NCBI GenBank assembly: GCA_025465155.1
Contig: JAODNJ010000070.1
Coordinates: 1 to 64,000 of the forward strand
Direction of reading: 5' to 3'
DNA: 64,000 bases
Source of the DNA: Frankiales bacterium
Lineage (GTDB): Bacteria > Actinomycetota > Actinomycetes > Mycobacteriales > Geodermatophilaceae
Shown here: one piece after another, positions 53,697-63,263 of the stretch
Layout of the letters: the number at the start of each line of letters is the position of its first letter
How positions within the stretch are numbered: the first letter of the stretch is position 1
The notes under the pieces: generated by a model
What the model was told of the DNA's origin: nothing
The model's input: the letters and a program-made list of their open reading frames with translations, nothing else
Databases searched by the model: none
Position numbers and translations under genes: made by a program

Positions 53697-54689
53697 TTAG
53701 TTCCTCCCCGAGGAGCGCCTACTCCATCTCGCGGAGTGCACGCCTCGCGAGCGCCGTGACGTCCCGTATGTACGGAACTCCCTGGTTGTACTGACAGCGA
53801 TGTACCCGGCCCGACTGAACTCATTGAGGATCGCGGTCACAGTTCGCCAATGGATGCCGCGGTAGTCGTACCAGTCGGTCGGCTTGGGACCGGTCGGCTC
53901 GTTCACGATGTCGGACAGCATCTTCCGCCTGAGGGCATCGACGTCGAGTCCTCCACGGGCTTCTTCCTCAAGCCAGACGTAGTCCGGAATACCTTTGAGC
54001 TGCCAGCGAGGACCGAGCATCTTCTGCGCATTGACGAGGTGCTGGCGCTCAAGGATCTCGATGCTGTCGAGTACCTGCTCGTAGCTGATGCCCAACGGTT
54101 CGACCGCTTCGCCGATGCTGTTCGAGAACGTTATCCAGTTGGGCGAGTCCAGCCGTCGGAAGTGCTCAATCAAGGCAGCAAAGACAGCCGTGTCGATCGG
54201 GTCATCGAGCTGTCGCACGTTCGGCAACGAACCGACAAATGGAGGCGGCCTGCCTAACGGTGGTCGACGCGAGACGTTGAACATGTCGCGGACGACCTCC
54301 GCGGCTACATAATCGAAGCCCTGCCTCGGCACGTTGTAATGGAACAAGTGCTCGATCGCAACAGGGACGTTGAGGTCATTGTCCAACAGGATCGGGATGA
54401 GTCGCGTCTTGCCCGCGATGCGTCGGACGACCGCTACGTCAAACTCCTCCCGCACCCAGGGCTTCGCCAAGGCCACATCGGACAAGACGCAGAGCACCGC
54501 GTCGGACTGACCGATGCCCCGATCGAAGATGCGCTGAGGCAGCGAGTCGCCACCTCCGAGTTCCCACTTGTCCAACCAGACCTGCACGCCGTTGGTAAGC
54601 AGGTGGCTGGCGAACTCCAGGACGAAGCGCTGCTTATCGTCGCTGGCGTAACTGATGAACGCCCTCGGCGGTCGTCCGGCTGTAGACAT
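53697..54689 (-). CDS. TIR-domain protein with C-terminal helical domain
   Basis: 330 residues from the ATG giving MSTAGRPPRAFISYASDDKQ; upstream codons in the same frame only translate the 27-bp repeats. TIR domain at about 8-150: RAFISYASDDKQ, VQVWLDKWELGGGDSLPQRI, QSDAVLCVLSDVALAKPWVR and EEFDVAV; the Glu after WVRE sits where the NADase catalytic Glu occurs. The C-terminal half (180-330) has winged-helix-like segments (ISYEQVLDSIEILERQHLVN; TAILNEFSRAGYIAVSTTRE). Bacterial TIR proteins often act in NAD-depleting phage defence. No partner effector or sensor gene is adjacent, so this is a stand-alone candidate. Confidence 0.85.
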   Translation of the reverse strand: MSTAGRPPRAFISYASDDKQRFVLEFASHLLTNGVQVWLDKWELGGGDSLPQRIFDRGIGQSDAVLCVLSDVALAKPWVREEFDVAVVRRIAGKTRLIPILLDNDLNVPVAIEHLFHYNVPRQGFDYVAAEVVRDMFNVSRRPPLGRPPPFVGSLPNVRQLDDPIDTAVFAALIEHFRRLDSPNWITFSNSIGEAVEPLGISYEQVLDSIEILERQHLVNAQKMLGPRWQLKGIPDYVWLEEEARGGLDVDALRRKMLSDIVNEPTGPKPTDWYDYRGIHWRTVTAILNEFSRAGYIAVSTTREFRTYGTSRRSRGVHSARWSRRSSGRN

Positions 54690-54909
54690 CTGCCCCACTA
54701 AGCGTTGACCTCCTGACGGCCGTGATTCTGCCCGACGAATGCGACAGGTCATCGACGTAGACGCGCGCGATGGGACGAACCACTCGAAGCGAGTCAACGA
54801 CTCGTCGCGCTGAGCGATTGGTATGGGCGTAGGTCCGTGCGTAGATGCGACAGCAGATCGACGGCTCGGCGCGCGCGGACAAGCTTTGCTGTGTTGACGT
54901 TCCGCAAGG

Positions 54910-55032
54910 GGATCCCCTTGCGCGCGTCCCGCGCGGCGATCCCCTTGCGCGCGTCCCGCGCGGCGATCCCCTTGCGCGCGTCCCGCGCGGCGATCCCCTT
55001 GCGCGCGTCCCGCGCGGCGATCCCATTCGAGA
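54910..55032 (+). repeat. Tandem 27-bp repeat array, four units plus tail
   Basis: GATCCCCTTGCGCGCGTCCC plus GCGCGGC recurs at 54910, 54937, 54964 and 54991, then a final GATCCC at 55018 runs into CATTCGAGAC. Each unit contains a self-complementary GCGCGCGTCCCGCGCG-like core. The array lies just upstream of the TIR gene. Confidence 0.9.
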
Positions 55033-55253
55033 CGGCGCCGGAGAGCGGCAGTGCTCGGGCCTCCGTCTGGCAGGCCGGTCGGCCTTCGGGACGCTGCGGC
55101 GTCATGGCGTCGCCGCGGCTCTTGCTCATCTACGCCGTCCATGCCGAGCAACCGTGGCGGCGCGACAGCGGCGCCCGGCTCGGGAAGCAACGGCCTGTCG
55201 GGGACGTCGCGTTGGTTGCCGAGGCGCGCGATCCGCCCGTTCAGACGCGGGTG

Positions 55254-56024
55254 TCAGATGGTCGCCACCATGCCGCCGTCGATGACGAAGTCGGCGCCGG
55301 TGACGTTGGCGGTGCGGCCACCGGCAAGCACGACGATCAGGTCGGCGACCTCCTCGGGGCGGGAGAACCGGCCGCTCACCATCCCGGCGGCGGCAGCGGC
55401 CGCGACGTCGGTGGCGCTCTGGCCACTGGCGCGGCTGACGCGGGCCGCCACGCCGTCGTCCCCGAGCCAGAGGTCGGTGGCGACCGGGCCGGGGTCGACG
55501 TTGTTGACTCGGATGCCCCGCCCGCCGAACTCCTTGGACAGCGACTTGGCAAAGCTGACCAGGGCGGCCTTGGCCGCGGAGTAGTCCATGACCGTCGGAT
55601 CGGGCAGCCGGGCGTTGACCGAGGCGACGTTGACGATGGAGCCGCCTCCGCCGGCGAGCATCACCGGCAGAGCCGCGCGGCAGGCCCGCACGGCCGCCAT
55701 CAGGTCGAGGTTCCAGGTGGCGTGCCACATGTCGTCAGTGATGGCCAGGAACCCGTCCAGCCGCGGCGGTGCCACCCCGACGTTGTTGACCAGGACGTCG
55801 ATGCGCTGCCCGGCCGCCGCCACGAGCTGCGCCGGACCCTCGGCCGTGGACAAGTCCAGCTCCACCACGGTCACGCCGTCGAGCGCGGCCAGCTCCGTTG
55901 ATGTCCGCAGCGCGCCCGCGACGACGTGCGCGCCCTCTGCGACGAGGGCCCGGGTCGTGGCCAGCCCGATGCCCTTGCTGGCCCCTGTCACCACGGCCAC
56001 CGATTCCTGCAGTCCCATGTCCAT
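55254..56024 (-). CDS. Short-chain dehydrogenase/reductase
   Basis: 256 residues of classical SDR type. Cofactor loop VVTGASKGIGLAT (TGxxxGxG), structural NNVGVAPP, catalytic Ser near SIVNVASVNA and YSAAK (YxxxK), then the loop NNVDPGPVATDLW. An Arg-poor segment after strand 2 leaves NAD versus NADP open. Ends with DFVIDGGMVATI as usual. The substrate is unknown. Divergent from the alpha/beta hydrolase gene, 118 bp apart. Confidence 0.93.
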   Translation of the reverse strand: MDMGLQESVAVVTGASKGIGLATTRALVAEGAHVVAGALRTSTELAALDGVTVVELDLSTAEGPAQLVAAAGQRIDVLVNNVGVAPPRLDGFLAITDDMWHATWNLDLMAAVRACRAALPVMLAGGGGSIVNVASVNARLPDPTVMDYSAAKAALVSFAKSLSKEFGGRGIRVNNVDPGPVATDLWLGDDGVAARVSRASGQSATDVAAAAAAGMVSGRFSRPEEVADLIVVLAGGRTANVTGADFVIDGGMVATI

Positions 56025-56142
56025 GGGCAGACGCTAGGAACCCGGCCGGTTCGCTCGCTTGGGTCATCTGACCGAAGCCGCCGCCCGTCCCACGGCCGGA
56101 CGATCGCCTCGGCAGTGATCGTGATCTCCCGAGGAGCTACCC

Positions 56143-56943
56143 ATGCCCGATGCGGCAACCCCCGTCCTCTTCCTGCATGGCCTGTGGCTGCATGCCACGT
56201 CCTGGTCGCCGTGGATGGAGCTGTTCGGCGAGCACGGCTACGACGCGATGGCGCCCGGCTGGCCTGGCGACCCGGACACCGTGGAGGAGGCGCGGGCGAA
56301 CCCGGACGCCATGGCCAATCACGGGATCGAGGACGTCACCGAGCACTACGGCAAGATCATCGACGGACTCGACCGGCCGCCGCTGCTGATCGGCCACTCC
56401 TTCGGCGGCATGATCGCGCAGAAGCTGCTCGGCCAGGGCCGCGGCATCGGCGCTGTCGCGATCGACGCGGCGCAGATCAAGGGGGATCTGCCGCTGCCGC
56501 TCTCGGCGCTGCACGCGACGCTGCCGGTGTTCAGGAACCCCGCGAACAAGCACCGGACGGTGGGCCTGACCGCCGACCAGTTCGCCTACGCGTTCGGCAA
56601 CGCGATCCCGCGCGAGGAGTCCGACGCGCTGTTCGAGCGGTGGACGATGCCCTCGCCCGGGCGACCGTTGTTCGAGGCCGCCGCGGCGAACTTTGTCCTC
56701 CATTCACCGGCGAAGGTCGACACCCGCAACGAGCAGCGCGGCCCGTTGCTGCTCACCATGAGCGGCCAGGACCACACGGTTCCGGAGGCGGTCACCAAGG
56801 CGACGCTCAAGCAGTACAAGCACTCGACCGCGGTCACCGACCTGGTCGAGTTCCGGGACCGCGGGCACTCGCTGACGATCGACTCCGGCTGGCGGGAGGT
56901 CGCCGACGGCACGCTCTCCTGGCTGCGCGAGCACGGTCTCTGA
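56143..56943 (+). CDS. Alpha/beta hydrolase
   Basis: 266 residues. Oxyanion region PVLFLHGLWLHATSW, nucleophile elbow GHSFGGM (Ser about residue 86), acid Asp in LTMSGQDHTVPEA and His in FRDRGHSLTIDSGW complete the triad. Close to the non-haem haloperoxidase/esterase-like group. The substrate is unknown. AGGAG precedes the ATG. Its stop is two bases from that of the converging LuxR regulator gene. Confidence 0.92.
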   Translation: MPDAATPVLFLHGLWLHATSWSPWMELFGEHGYDAMAPGWPGDPDTVEEARANPDAMANHGIEDVTEHYGKIIDGLDRPPLLIGHSFGGMIAQKLLGQGRGIGAVAIDAAQIKGDLPLPLSALHATLPVFRNPANKHRTVGLTADQFAYAFGNAIPREESDALFERWTMPSPGRPLFEAAAANFVLHSPAKVDTRNEQRGPLLLTMSGQDHTVPEAVTKATLKQYKHSTAVTDLVEFRDRGHSLTIDSGWREVADGTLSWLREHGL

Positions 56944-56945
56944 TG

Positions 56946-59735
56946 TCAGGACGACGTCGCGGCGCCTCGGTCGTCCCCGGGCGAGGCGCGGCTCAGCGCG
57001 CGGGCGAGCTGGCCACGGGAGGTCACGCCGAGCTTCGGGAAGACGCGGTACAGGTGGCTGCTCACCGTCCGGGGTGACAGGTACAGGCGCTGGCCGATCT
57101 CCTTGTTGCTGAATCCCTCGACGACCAGCTCGGCGATCTGCGCCTCCCGCGGCGAGAGCTGCTCCCACCCGAGCGTCGCGGGCGAGCCAGGCCCGGAGCC
57201 TGCCTCGCCGGCGGCGCGCAGCTCGCGTTGGGCCTGCTCCGCCCAGGGGACGGCGCCGGAGCTGGTGAACTCGTGCAGGGCCGCGCGCAGCTGCACGCGC
57301 GACTCGGTCACTCGCTGCGAACGGCGCAGCCAGGAGCCGTAGCCGAGCAGCAGGCGCCCGTGCTCGAAGGCCCAGTCGCTCCAGTCGGCGTCCAGCGCGA
57401 CGGTGAAGGCGTGCTCGGCGTCGCTGGGCTCCGCGAGGAACGCCCGCGCCAGGCGCAGGGCCACCTGGACGCCGTCCGCCGGTGTCCGGGCGGCCAGGGA
57501 TTCGAACCGCGCCAGCTCCGCCCGGGCCGCCGCCGCGTGCCCGGTCCGGGACGCCGCCTCGGCGAGGTGGCCGATCGTCCGGCAGGCCTGCATCCGCTGG
57601 GCGGCCGGGTCGTGCGGCGCGTAGAGGTGCCAGAACTGCTCGAAGGCCTCCTGCTGGCGCCCGCGACCGGCCGCGGTCAGCCCGCGCGCGAGGTGCGTGA
57701 CGGCCAGGCCGATGGTGTTGCGCGTCGCCGTCGCCAGCTCCTCGGCCTGCCCGGCCAGCTCGTCGGCCGTCGCGACGTCGCCGCGGATCCCGGCGATCGC
57801 CGCTCCGGCGGCCAGTCCGGCGGCCTCGGGAACCGGCTGCCGGATCTCGCGCGCGATCCGCACGCACTCCTCGGCTGCGGGGGCGGCGACCCGCCACCTG
57901 CTGCGGCGTAGGGCCGACCAAGCCAGCAGGCTCAGCGCCTCCGCCAGGAGCGTCAGCCGACCCTGCTCCCGCAGGCCGTCGGCGGCGGCCCGGCAGTAGG
58001 TCTCCGCCTCCCGGTAGGCGCCGGTGCAGGCGCCGGCGTAGCCGTACATCAGCAGGTCGGCGGGGTCGTCGTCCGGCTGGGGGGACCGGCCCGTGAGGAC
58101 GTCGAGGACGGTCGCCGCGCACTCGAAAGGCGAGGCATAGGCATAGATGACGAGTCGTCGCGGATCGTGCACGCCGGCGCCCAGCCGGTCGGCGGCGGCG
58201 AGTACCCGATGTTCGACCTCGGGGCCGAAGTCCAGGTGCCAGCAGCGCATCGCCGCGCGGAGGAGGAAGCGCAGGGCGAGGTCCTGGTCGTCGCGGATCC
58301 GGGCGTCCTCCGCCAGTCCGATCAGCGCGTCCACCCGCGCGGCGCCGCCCAGCATCGCCCCGTCGGTGATCTCGTCCACCGCGTCCAGCCGGAGCCGGTC
58401 GTGCGGGTCGGCGAGCAGCGGTCGGGCCCGCCCCAGGTAGCCGCGGCTGTCCGCGGGGCGCCCGGCCTCGGCGGCCAGCTCGGCGGCCCGGAGTAACCGC
58501 CGGCCACGGGCCGTGCCGGAACCGCTGAGCTCGGCGGCCCGCTCGAGCGCCTGCAGCGCGCCGGGGACCGCGCCGCGCCGTTGTGCTCGCGCGGCGGCGT
58601 CCGCCAGCTCGGCGGCCACCGCCTCGTCGCTGCCGGCGACGGCGGCGGCCCGGTGCCAGACGCGCCGGTCGGGCTGGTCGATGACCACCTCCGCGAGCGC
58701 GGTGTGCGCCGCCCGCCGTCGCTCCGCCGGAATGCCTTGCTGCACCGCGGAGCGAACCAGGGGGTGGCGGAAGGCGATCGTCGACGGGTCCAGCCGGATG
58801 AGCCCGTCGGCGACGGCGGGGTGCAGGTCCTCGACCCGCAGGGCCGCCTCGGCGAGCATGCCGGCGGCCGCGAGCACCTCGGCCAGGTCGTCGGAGTCGT
58901 TCACCGCCGCGACCAGCAGCAGGTCGCGGGTGGCCGGCGGCAGCTCCCTCGTCCGGCCCAGGAAGCCGCGCTCCAGCCTGCGGGTCAGGTGCACCGTTCC
59001 GCCGGGATCATCGCGGCCGGCGCCGGACAGCGACTGCGGCAGCTCGAGTAAGGCCAGCGGATTCCCCGCGGCCGTCTCGAGCACACTGCGCCGGCTCGCG
59101 GACTCCAAGTTCGGTGCGGAGCGGTCCAGGAGGGCTGCCGATGCTGGGCCGTCGAGCGGCCCGACCTCCAGCTCCGGCAGGCCAGCATCGGCGAGCGGCT
59201 GGTCCGGTCCGAAGCGGGAGGCGGCCACCAGCAGGACCGGGTCGGCCTCGAGCCGACGGGCAACGAAGGCGAGCACCTCGGCCGACGACCGGTCAAGCCA
59301 GTGCGCGTCGTCTACTAGGACGACCATGCGGGCGGATCGCGCCAGCGCCGAGAACAAGTCGAGGCAGGCCAGCGCCACCCTGTATATGTCTAGATCGGCC
59401 TGCGGGAAGCCAAAGGTGCCCTCCAGCGCCTCGCGGGGCCCGCCGGGCAGCAGCTCCGGGATGCGCGAACGCACCGGCCTCAGCAGCTTGTGCAGGCCGG
59501 CCAGCGGCAGTCGCTGCTCGGCCGGGGTCCCGTCCGTGCGCAGCACCCGCCAGCCCTGCGCTGCCCCGATCTGCCCGACAGCCTGGAGCAGTGCGCTCTT
59601 ACCGACGCCCGGATCGCCGCGCAGGAGAAGGGCTTGCCCGGACTGTGCCGCCTCCTCGACGGCCCGCCTCAGGGCGGAGAGCTCCGCGTCGCGGCCCACG
59701 AACGGCCCCACCAGGAGCGTCGACTCGATGGCCAC
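56946..59735 (-). CDS. LAL-family LuxR regulator with AAA ATPase domain
   Basis: 929 residues. N-terminal AAA domain with Walker A LRGDPGVGKSALLQ (40-47) and Walker B ARMVVLVDDAHWLD, a long TPR-like helical middle, and a C-terminal LuxR helix-turn-helix (LSPREAQIAELVVEGFSNKE then LYLSPRTVSSHLYRVFPKLG). Large ATP-binding LuxR (LAL, MalT-like) proteins activate metabolic operons after binding an inducer. The divergent/convergent SDR and hydrolase genes are possible targets, but no operator is evident. Confidence 0.94.
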   Translation of the reverse strand: MAIESTLLVGPFVGRDAELSALRRAVEEAAQSGQALLLRGDPGVGKSALLQAVGQIGAAQGWRVLRTDGTPAEQRLPLAGLHKLLRPVRSRIPELLPGGPREALEGTFGFPQADLDIYRVALACLDLFSALARSARMVVLVDDAHWLDRSSAEVLAFVARRLEADPVLLVAASRFGPDQPLADAGLPELEVGPLDGPASAALLDRSAPNLESASRRSVLETAAGNPLALLELPQSLSGAGRDDPGGTVHLTRRLERGFLGRTRELPPATRDLLLVAAVNDSDDLAEVLAAAGMLAEAALRVEDLHPAVADGLIRLDPSTIAFRHPLVRSAVQQGIPAERRRAAHTALAEVVIDQPDRRVWHRAAAVAGSDEAVAAELADAAARAQRRGAVPGALQALERAAELSGSGTARGRRLLRAAELAAEAGRPADSRGYLGRARPLLADPHDRLRLDAVDEITDGAMLGGAARVDALIGLAEDARIRDDQDLALRFLLRAAMRCWHLDFGPEVEHRVLAAADRLGAGVHDPRRLVIYAYASPFECAATVLDVLTGRSPQPDDDPADLLMYGYAGACTGAYREAETYCRAAADGLREQGRLTLLAEALSLLAWSALRRSRWRVAAPAAEECVRIAREIRQPVPEAAGLAAGAAIAGIRGDVATADELAGQAEELATATRNTIGLAVTHLARGLTAAGRGRQQEAFEQFWHLYAPHDPAAQRMQACRTIGHLAEAASRTGHAAAARAELARFESLAARTPADGVQVALRLARAFLAEPSDAEHAFTVALDADWSDWAFEHGRLLLGYGSWLRRSQRVTESRVQLRAALHEFTSSGAVPWAEQAQRELRAAGEAGSGPGSPATLGWEQLSPREAQIAELVVEGFSNKEIGQRLYLSPRTVSSHLYRVFPKLGVTSRGQLARALSRASPGDDRGAATSS

Positions 59736-59792
59736 CAGGGCAGCATGCCGAAGAATGAGCGCGGCCCACTAGTGGCCGATGTCCCGCAGGGG

Positions 59793-59889
59793 GATCCCCT
59801 TGCGCGCGTCCCGCGCGGCGATCCCCTTGCGCGCGTCCCGCGCGGCGATCCCCTTGTGCGCGTCCCGCGCGGCGATCCCCTATCGAGAC
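59793..59889 (+). repeat. Tandem 27-bp repeat array, three units plus tail
   Basis: Units start at 59793, 59820 and 59847, with a final GATCCCC at 59874 followed by TATCGAGAC in place of CATTCGAGAC. Located in the 255-bp gap between the LAL regulator gene and the LysM/BTAD gene. Same orientation as the arrays at 53506 and 54910. Confidence 0.9.
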
Positions 59890-59990
59890 GGGGATCGGCG
59901 ATGCGGTAGCGCGACATCACGCCCGCGGCTACGGCTCACGCACACGATCGGTTGGGGATGCGCCCGTCGTCCCGGAAAAGCAGGTCGATT

Positions 59991-62900
59991 TCAGCCCGGT
60001 CGATGGGTCCAATGTCGTCGGAAGAGGATTTCCGCAGTGCGAGGTGGCAGGTCTTCCTCCACCTCGGCGTCGTGGTTGGCCAGGATGCGTGAAACGTAGG
60101 CATCGGCCTCTGCCCGCTTGCCCTGGGCGTCGCAGGCCGCGACGAGGTCGAGCAGGGGGACGTCCTCGTAGCTCCCGGCCTTCAGTGCCACCTGGGCAGC
60201 GACCTCGGCAAGCTCGGGCCGGCCCGCGCCGAGGTGGTGGGTGGAGACGGTATGGGCGACGTCGACGATCATCGCGGCGTACTCGAGATCCAGCCGGGCG
60301 TCCTCGTCGATCAGCCAGCCGTAGCCGCCGGCGGTCCCCTGCCGAGGGGTCGGCAGGTCGAAGGGCCGACCGGTGACCAGGTCGAGCGCCGCGCACAGGT
60401 CGGGGATGCCGTCGGCCCCGCGGGCCAGGCCACGGACCCGGAGCCGGCGGAAGAGCTCGGCGTCGATGAGGACGTCGCCAATGCGATAACGCCCGGCTGC
60501 GGCTGCGGTCAGCCCGGAGGGAAGGTAGTCAGTGCCGGTCTTCGGGTTGGCGCCGAGCCAAGCCCGAACCACGGAGATCGACTGGCGGACCTTGGTCTTG
60601 CCGATAACGTCCGGTTCGTTGGGCCAGATGGCTGTCGCGTAGCGCTCGCTGGTCACGCCGCGAGGCCGGGTCGCCAGATAGGCGACGATCTCCGTGTAGA
60701 ACTGCCGCCGCGGGTTGCGTGCGGGCAGCGACCCCTGGGCTCGTACCTGGACCGGCCCGAGCAGTGTCAGCTTCGGCCGCGGGCAGGACGGGTCGGCCCA
60801 GTCGGCCAGGTCGGCGTCCAGGGTTGGGTCGGCGGTCTCGACATGGTGACGGATGCCGTCGTCGGTGTCCGGCGCCAAAGCCTGTAGGTCCTCTTCGGTG
60901 GTTGCCGCCTGCTCCAAGTAGGTCTGCGGGGAGAGCGGCAGCACGGAGTTCTGCGTCGACGGGGAAGGCGTCGACGCGCCCGGCGAGGGGTTCGGTGCCG
61001 GCTGTTGTGATCCACCGATCGGGTCGACGCGGAGGCCACCGCAGGCATCAGCGTGCGTGTCCCAGGGCTCGCGCCCGTGGGCCTGTGGGACGGGTCGGTC
61101 GTCGGTGACGGACGCCAGGGCGAGGACTTGAGCCAACTGCTCGGCCTCCTCGGCGGGGATCTGCTGAGCATGCAGCTCAAGTCCCAATCCGGGGATGCGC
61201 AGGATTCCCGCGTCGTCGATGGTCAGCTGCCAGCGGGCGTCGTGGGCGTGGTCTGTGTCGCCGACCAGCACCAGCGCGACCGCGCTGCGGGCCGGCCGCT
61301 GCTTGATGGTCCTCAGCAGCTCGGTCAGTCCGGTGCTGTCCTGAGCCGCACCGGGAGCGATGAGGAGCAGGTGAGGCGCCCATGCGTCCGCCGCGATGTC
61401 GCGCAGCCGACCTGACAGCACGTCGGTGCCGGCGACCCGCATGGCTTCGGTGACCGACTCCAGCCGCCCGGTGAGCGCCGCGATCGCCTTGTCGACGTCC
61501 TCGGTGCAGGTCAACCGGTCCGGGTTGATGTCGGCCAGCTCCTCCCCGAATCCGACCAGGGTCACCTGGAGCATCTCCGACCAGGTGTTGTGCGCAAGCT
61601 CGGCGGCAAGGAACCGGGCCAGGTTCAGGCAGCGTTCGGCGTCCCCGGACAGGGAGACTGCACCGACTCGTTCGAGGTCGAGCAGCCAGTGCTCCCCCGC
61701 CGCCGTGCAGCCCGCGGACGCGAGGGTGGGGAACGGTGCGAAGGAGCGTCCGCGCTCGCCCTCGTCGTAGGGCAGCGGGTCGCTGCGCCGGATCGACCAG
61801 CGGGTGCCGGTCTGATCGACCGTCCATGGGTGCGGGACCAGTGGTGCCGGGCTGGTGAGCACCAGGGTCAGGAGGTCGTCGGTCATGGACACCGCGACGA
61901 CGTCCGGCAACTGAGCACCCTCGACCCTCGCCAGGCCATGCGCCAGGCTGCGCAGCGCTCGATCCAACCAGCTGACGTCGGCGCTGCCGGCGCTTCCCGC
62001 TGACTGCAGTTCTCGTTCGGCGCGGAGAAGTTCGGGTGGCGTGCTGCTGATGACGCGGCCGGGACGCCGGTGGCGGAACTGTCGCCGGCGGTAGCGCAGC
62101 AGTGCGGTGAGTGAGACGCCGGCCAGGAGTAGCCCACCACCCGCGTAAGCGACCACCGGCAACGCTGACGTGTCGTTCGCCGGGCGGTCGCTCTGCTGGG
62201 TGGGTGACATCTCGGCGGTCGGCGCAGCGGTTCCGGGCGACAACGGGGTTGCGGTGACTGGACCCGGCACGGACGTGGTCGGCTCGTCAGTGGATGGTGT
62301 GGTCGGTTCTGGCGTCGGTGCGGGCTCGGGAGTGCCCACCCCCGTCGGGATGCTGAGCGTCCACCCCGGTCGGATCAACGAGGGGTCGGTGAAGGTTGCT
62401 CCTCCGGGCTCGGTCCGTTCCCGGTTCAGCTCCCAGGCCTGCCGCCAGTTTCCGCCGTCGCCGGTGACCTCCTCCGCGAGGTCCCACAGCGTGTCTCCGG
62501 GCTCGACGGTGACCTCCTCGACGGAAGGCGCGGCGGACGGCGCCGAGCTGTTCCCGGGCGGCGTCAGGCCGGTCGCATCCGACGGCAGGACCAGCACCGT
62601 GCCGGGATAGATCTCGTTGTCCGGACCGACCGCGGTGGGGTTGAGCGCGATGATCTCCGGATAGCGCAGCGGGTCGCCGAGATGGCGCTGGGCCAGCGCC
62701 CAAAGGGTGTCCCGGCGTTGCACCTGATAGGTCAGGGGCGGGGAGGTCGGGGGCGGTGGCTCCTCTCGACCCGAGTCCGCGGCTGCCGTCCGGATGACTG
62801 GTGCGCCGACGTCCTGCAGCACCGACGCCGACAGGACGCTGGTAACGGTCGCGACCGGTAGCGGTGGCCGGGCGGCTGCGGTGCCCGGCGGGATGGCGCC

Positions 62901-63263
62901 GGCGCCGGCTGGGGCGAGGGCCAAGCCGACGGCGACCGCAGCGACCAGCGCGGCCGCCGGCCGCTGGAAGATCCGCAGCCCCGGCAGCGCCGGGGCGGGT
63001 CGGGCACGGACCAGCGCGACGAGCTCCGCCACCGTGGAGGCGGTGAACAGCGCCCAGCACACCCACACACCCGTGGCGAGCACGACCTGGACGAGCTGCC
63101 CGTCGTCTCGAACGCGCAGCAGAGCAAGGACGTCGCCCGGCGACGGCAGGCTGTGCGGCACCAGGTGCAGGGCCGCGAGCAGCAGCGGGACGCCCACGAT
63201 GACGGCGATGAGCACCACCAGTGCGCCCGCGGCCTTGAGGAGTCGGACGGCGTGGCCGGTCAC
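59991..63263 (-). CDS. Membrane protein with two LysM domains and a cytoplasmic BTAD domain
   Basis: 1090 residues. Three N-terminal membrane segments (about 9-31, 62-80, 104-124); two extracytoplasmic LysM domains (YQVQRRDTLWALAQRHLGDP near 180; VEPGDTLWDLAEEVTGDGGN near 255) with a Ser/Pro/Thr linker; a further membrane helix near 370 (VVAYAGGGLLLAGVSLTALL); then a large cytoplasmic part ending in a bacterial transcriptional activator (BTAD) helical domain (about 840-1085: LTLLGPVQVRAQGSLPARNP, YATAIWPNEPDVIGKTKVRQ, DLVAACDAQGKRAEADAYV). LysM should bind peptidoglycan. The protein joins cell-wall sensing with a DNA-regulator-like module and is typical of actinobacterial Tad loci. The start overlaps the next gene's stop by four bases. 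Confidence 0.9.
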   Translation of the reverse strand: MTGHAVRLLKAAGALVVLIAVIVGVPLLLAALHLVPHSLPSPGDVLALLRVRDDGQLVQVVLATGVWVCWALFTASTVAELVALVRARPAPALPGLRIFQRPAAALVAAVAVGLALAPAGAGAIPPGTAAARPPLPVATVTSVLSASVLQDVGAPVIRTAAADSGREEPPPPTSPPLTYQVQRRDTLWALAQRHLGDPLRYPEIIALNPTAVGPDNEIYPGTVLVLPSDATGLTPPGNSSAPSAAPSVEEVTVEPGDTLWDLAEEVTGDGGNWRQAWELNRERTEPGGATFTDPSLIRPGWTLSIPTGVGTPEPAPTPEPTTPSTDEPTTSVPGPVTATPLSPGTAAPTAEMSPTQQSDRPANDTSALPVVAYAGGGLLLAGVSLTALLRYRRRQFRHRRPGRVISSTPPELLRAERELQSAGSAGSADVSWLDRALRSLAHGLARVEGAQLPDVVAVSMTDDLLTLVLTSPAPLVPHPWTVDQTGTRWSIRRSDPLPYDEGERGRSFAPFPTLASAGCTAAGEHWLLDLERVGAVSLSGDAERCLNLARFLAAELAHNTWSEMLQVTLVGFGEELADINPDRLTCTEDVDKAIAALTGRLESVTEAMRVAGTDVLSGRLRDIAADAWAPHLLLIAPGAAQDSTGLTELLRTIKQRPARSAVALVLVGDTDHAHDARWQLTIDDAGILRIPGLGLELHAQQIPAEEAEQLAQVLALASVTDDRPVPQAHGREPWDTHADACGGLRVDPIGGSQQPAPNPSPGASTPSPSTQNSVLPLSPQTYLEQAATTEEDLQALAPDTDDGIRHHVETADPTLDADLADWADPSCPRPKLTLLGPVQVRAQGSLPARNPRRQFYTEIVAYLATRPRGVTSERYATAIWPNEPDVIGKTKVRQSISVVRAWLGANPKTGTDYLPSGLTAAAAGRYRIGDVLIDAELFRRLRVRGLARGADGIPDLCAALDLVTGRPFDLPTPRQGTAGGYGWLIDEDARLDLEYAAMIVDVAHTVSTHHLGAGRPELAEVAAQVALKAGSYEDVPLLDLVAACDAQGKRAEADAYVSRILANHDAEVEEDLPPRTAEILFRRHWTHRPG

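Noticed and set aside
54690-55190. N-terminal extension of the TIR protein frame
   Set aside because: It translates the 27-bp repeats (GDRRAGRAQ periods) and sequence beyond; the ATG at 54687-54689 directly precedes the TIR domain.
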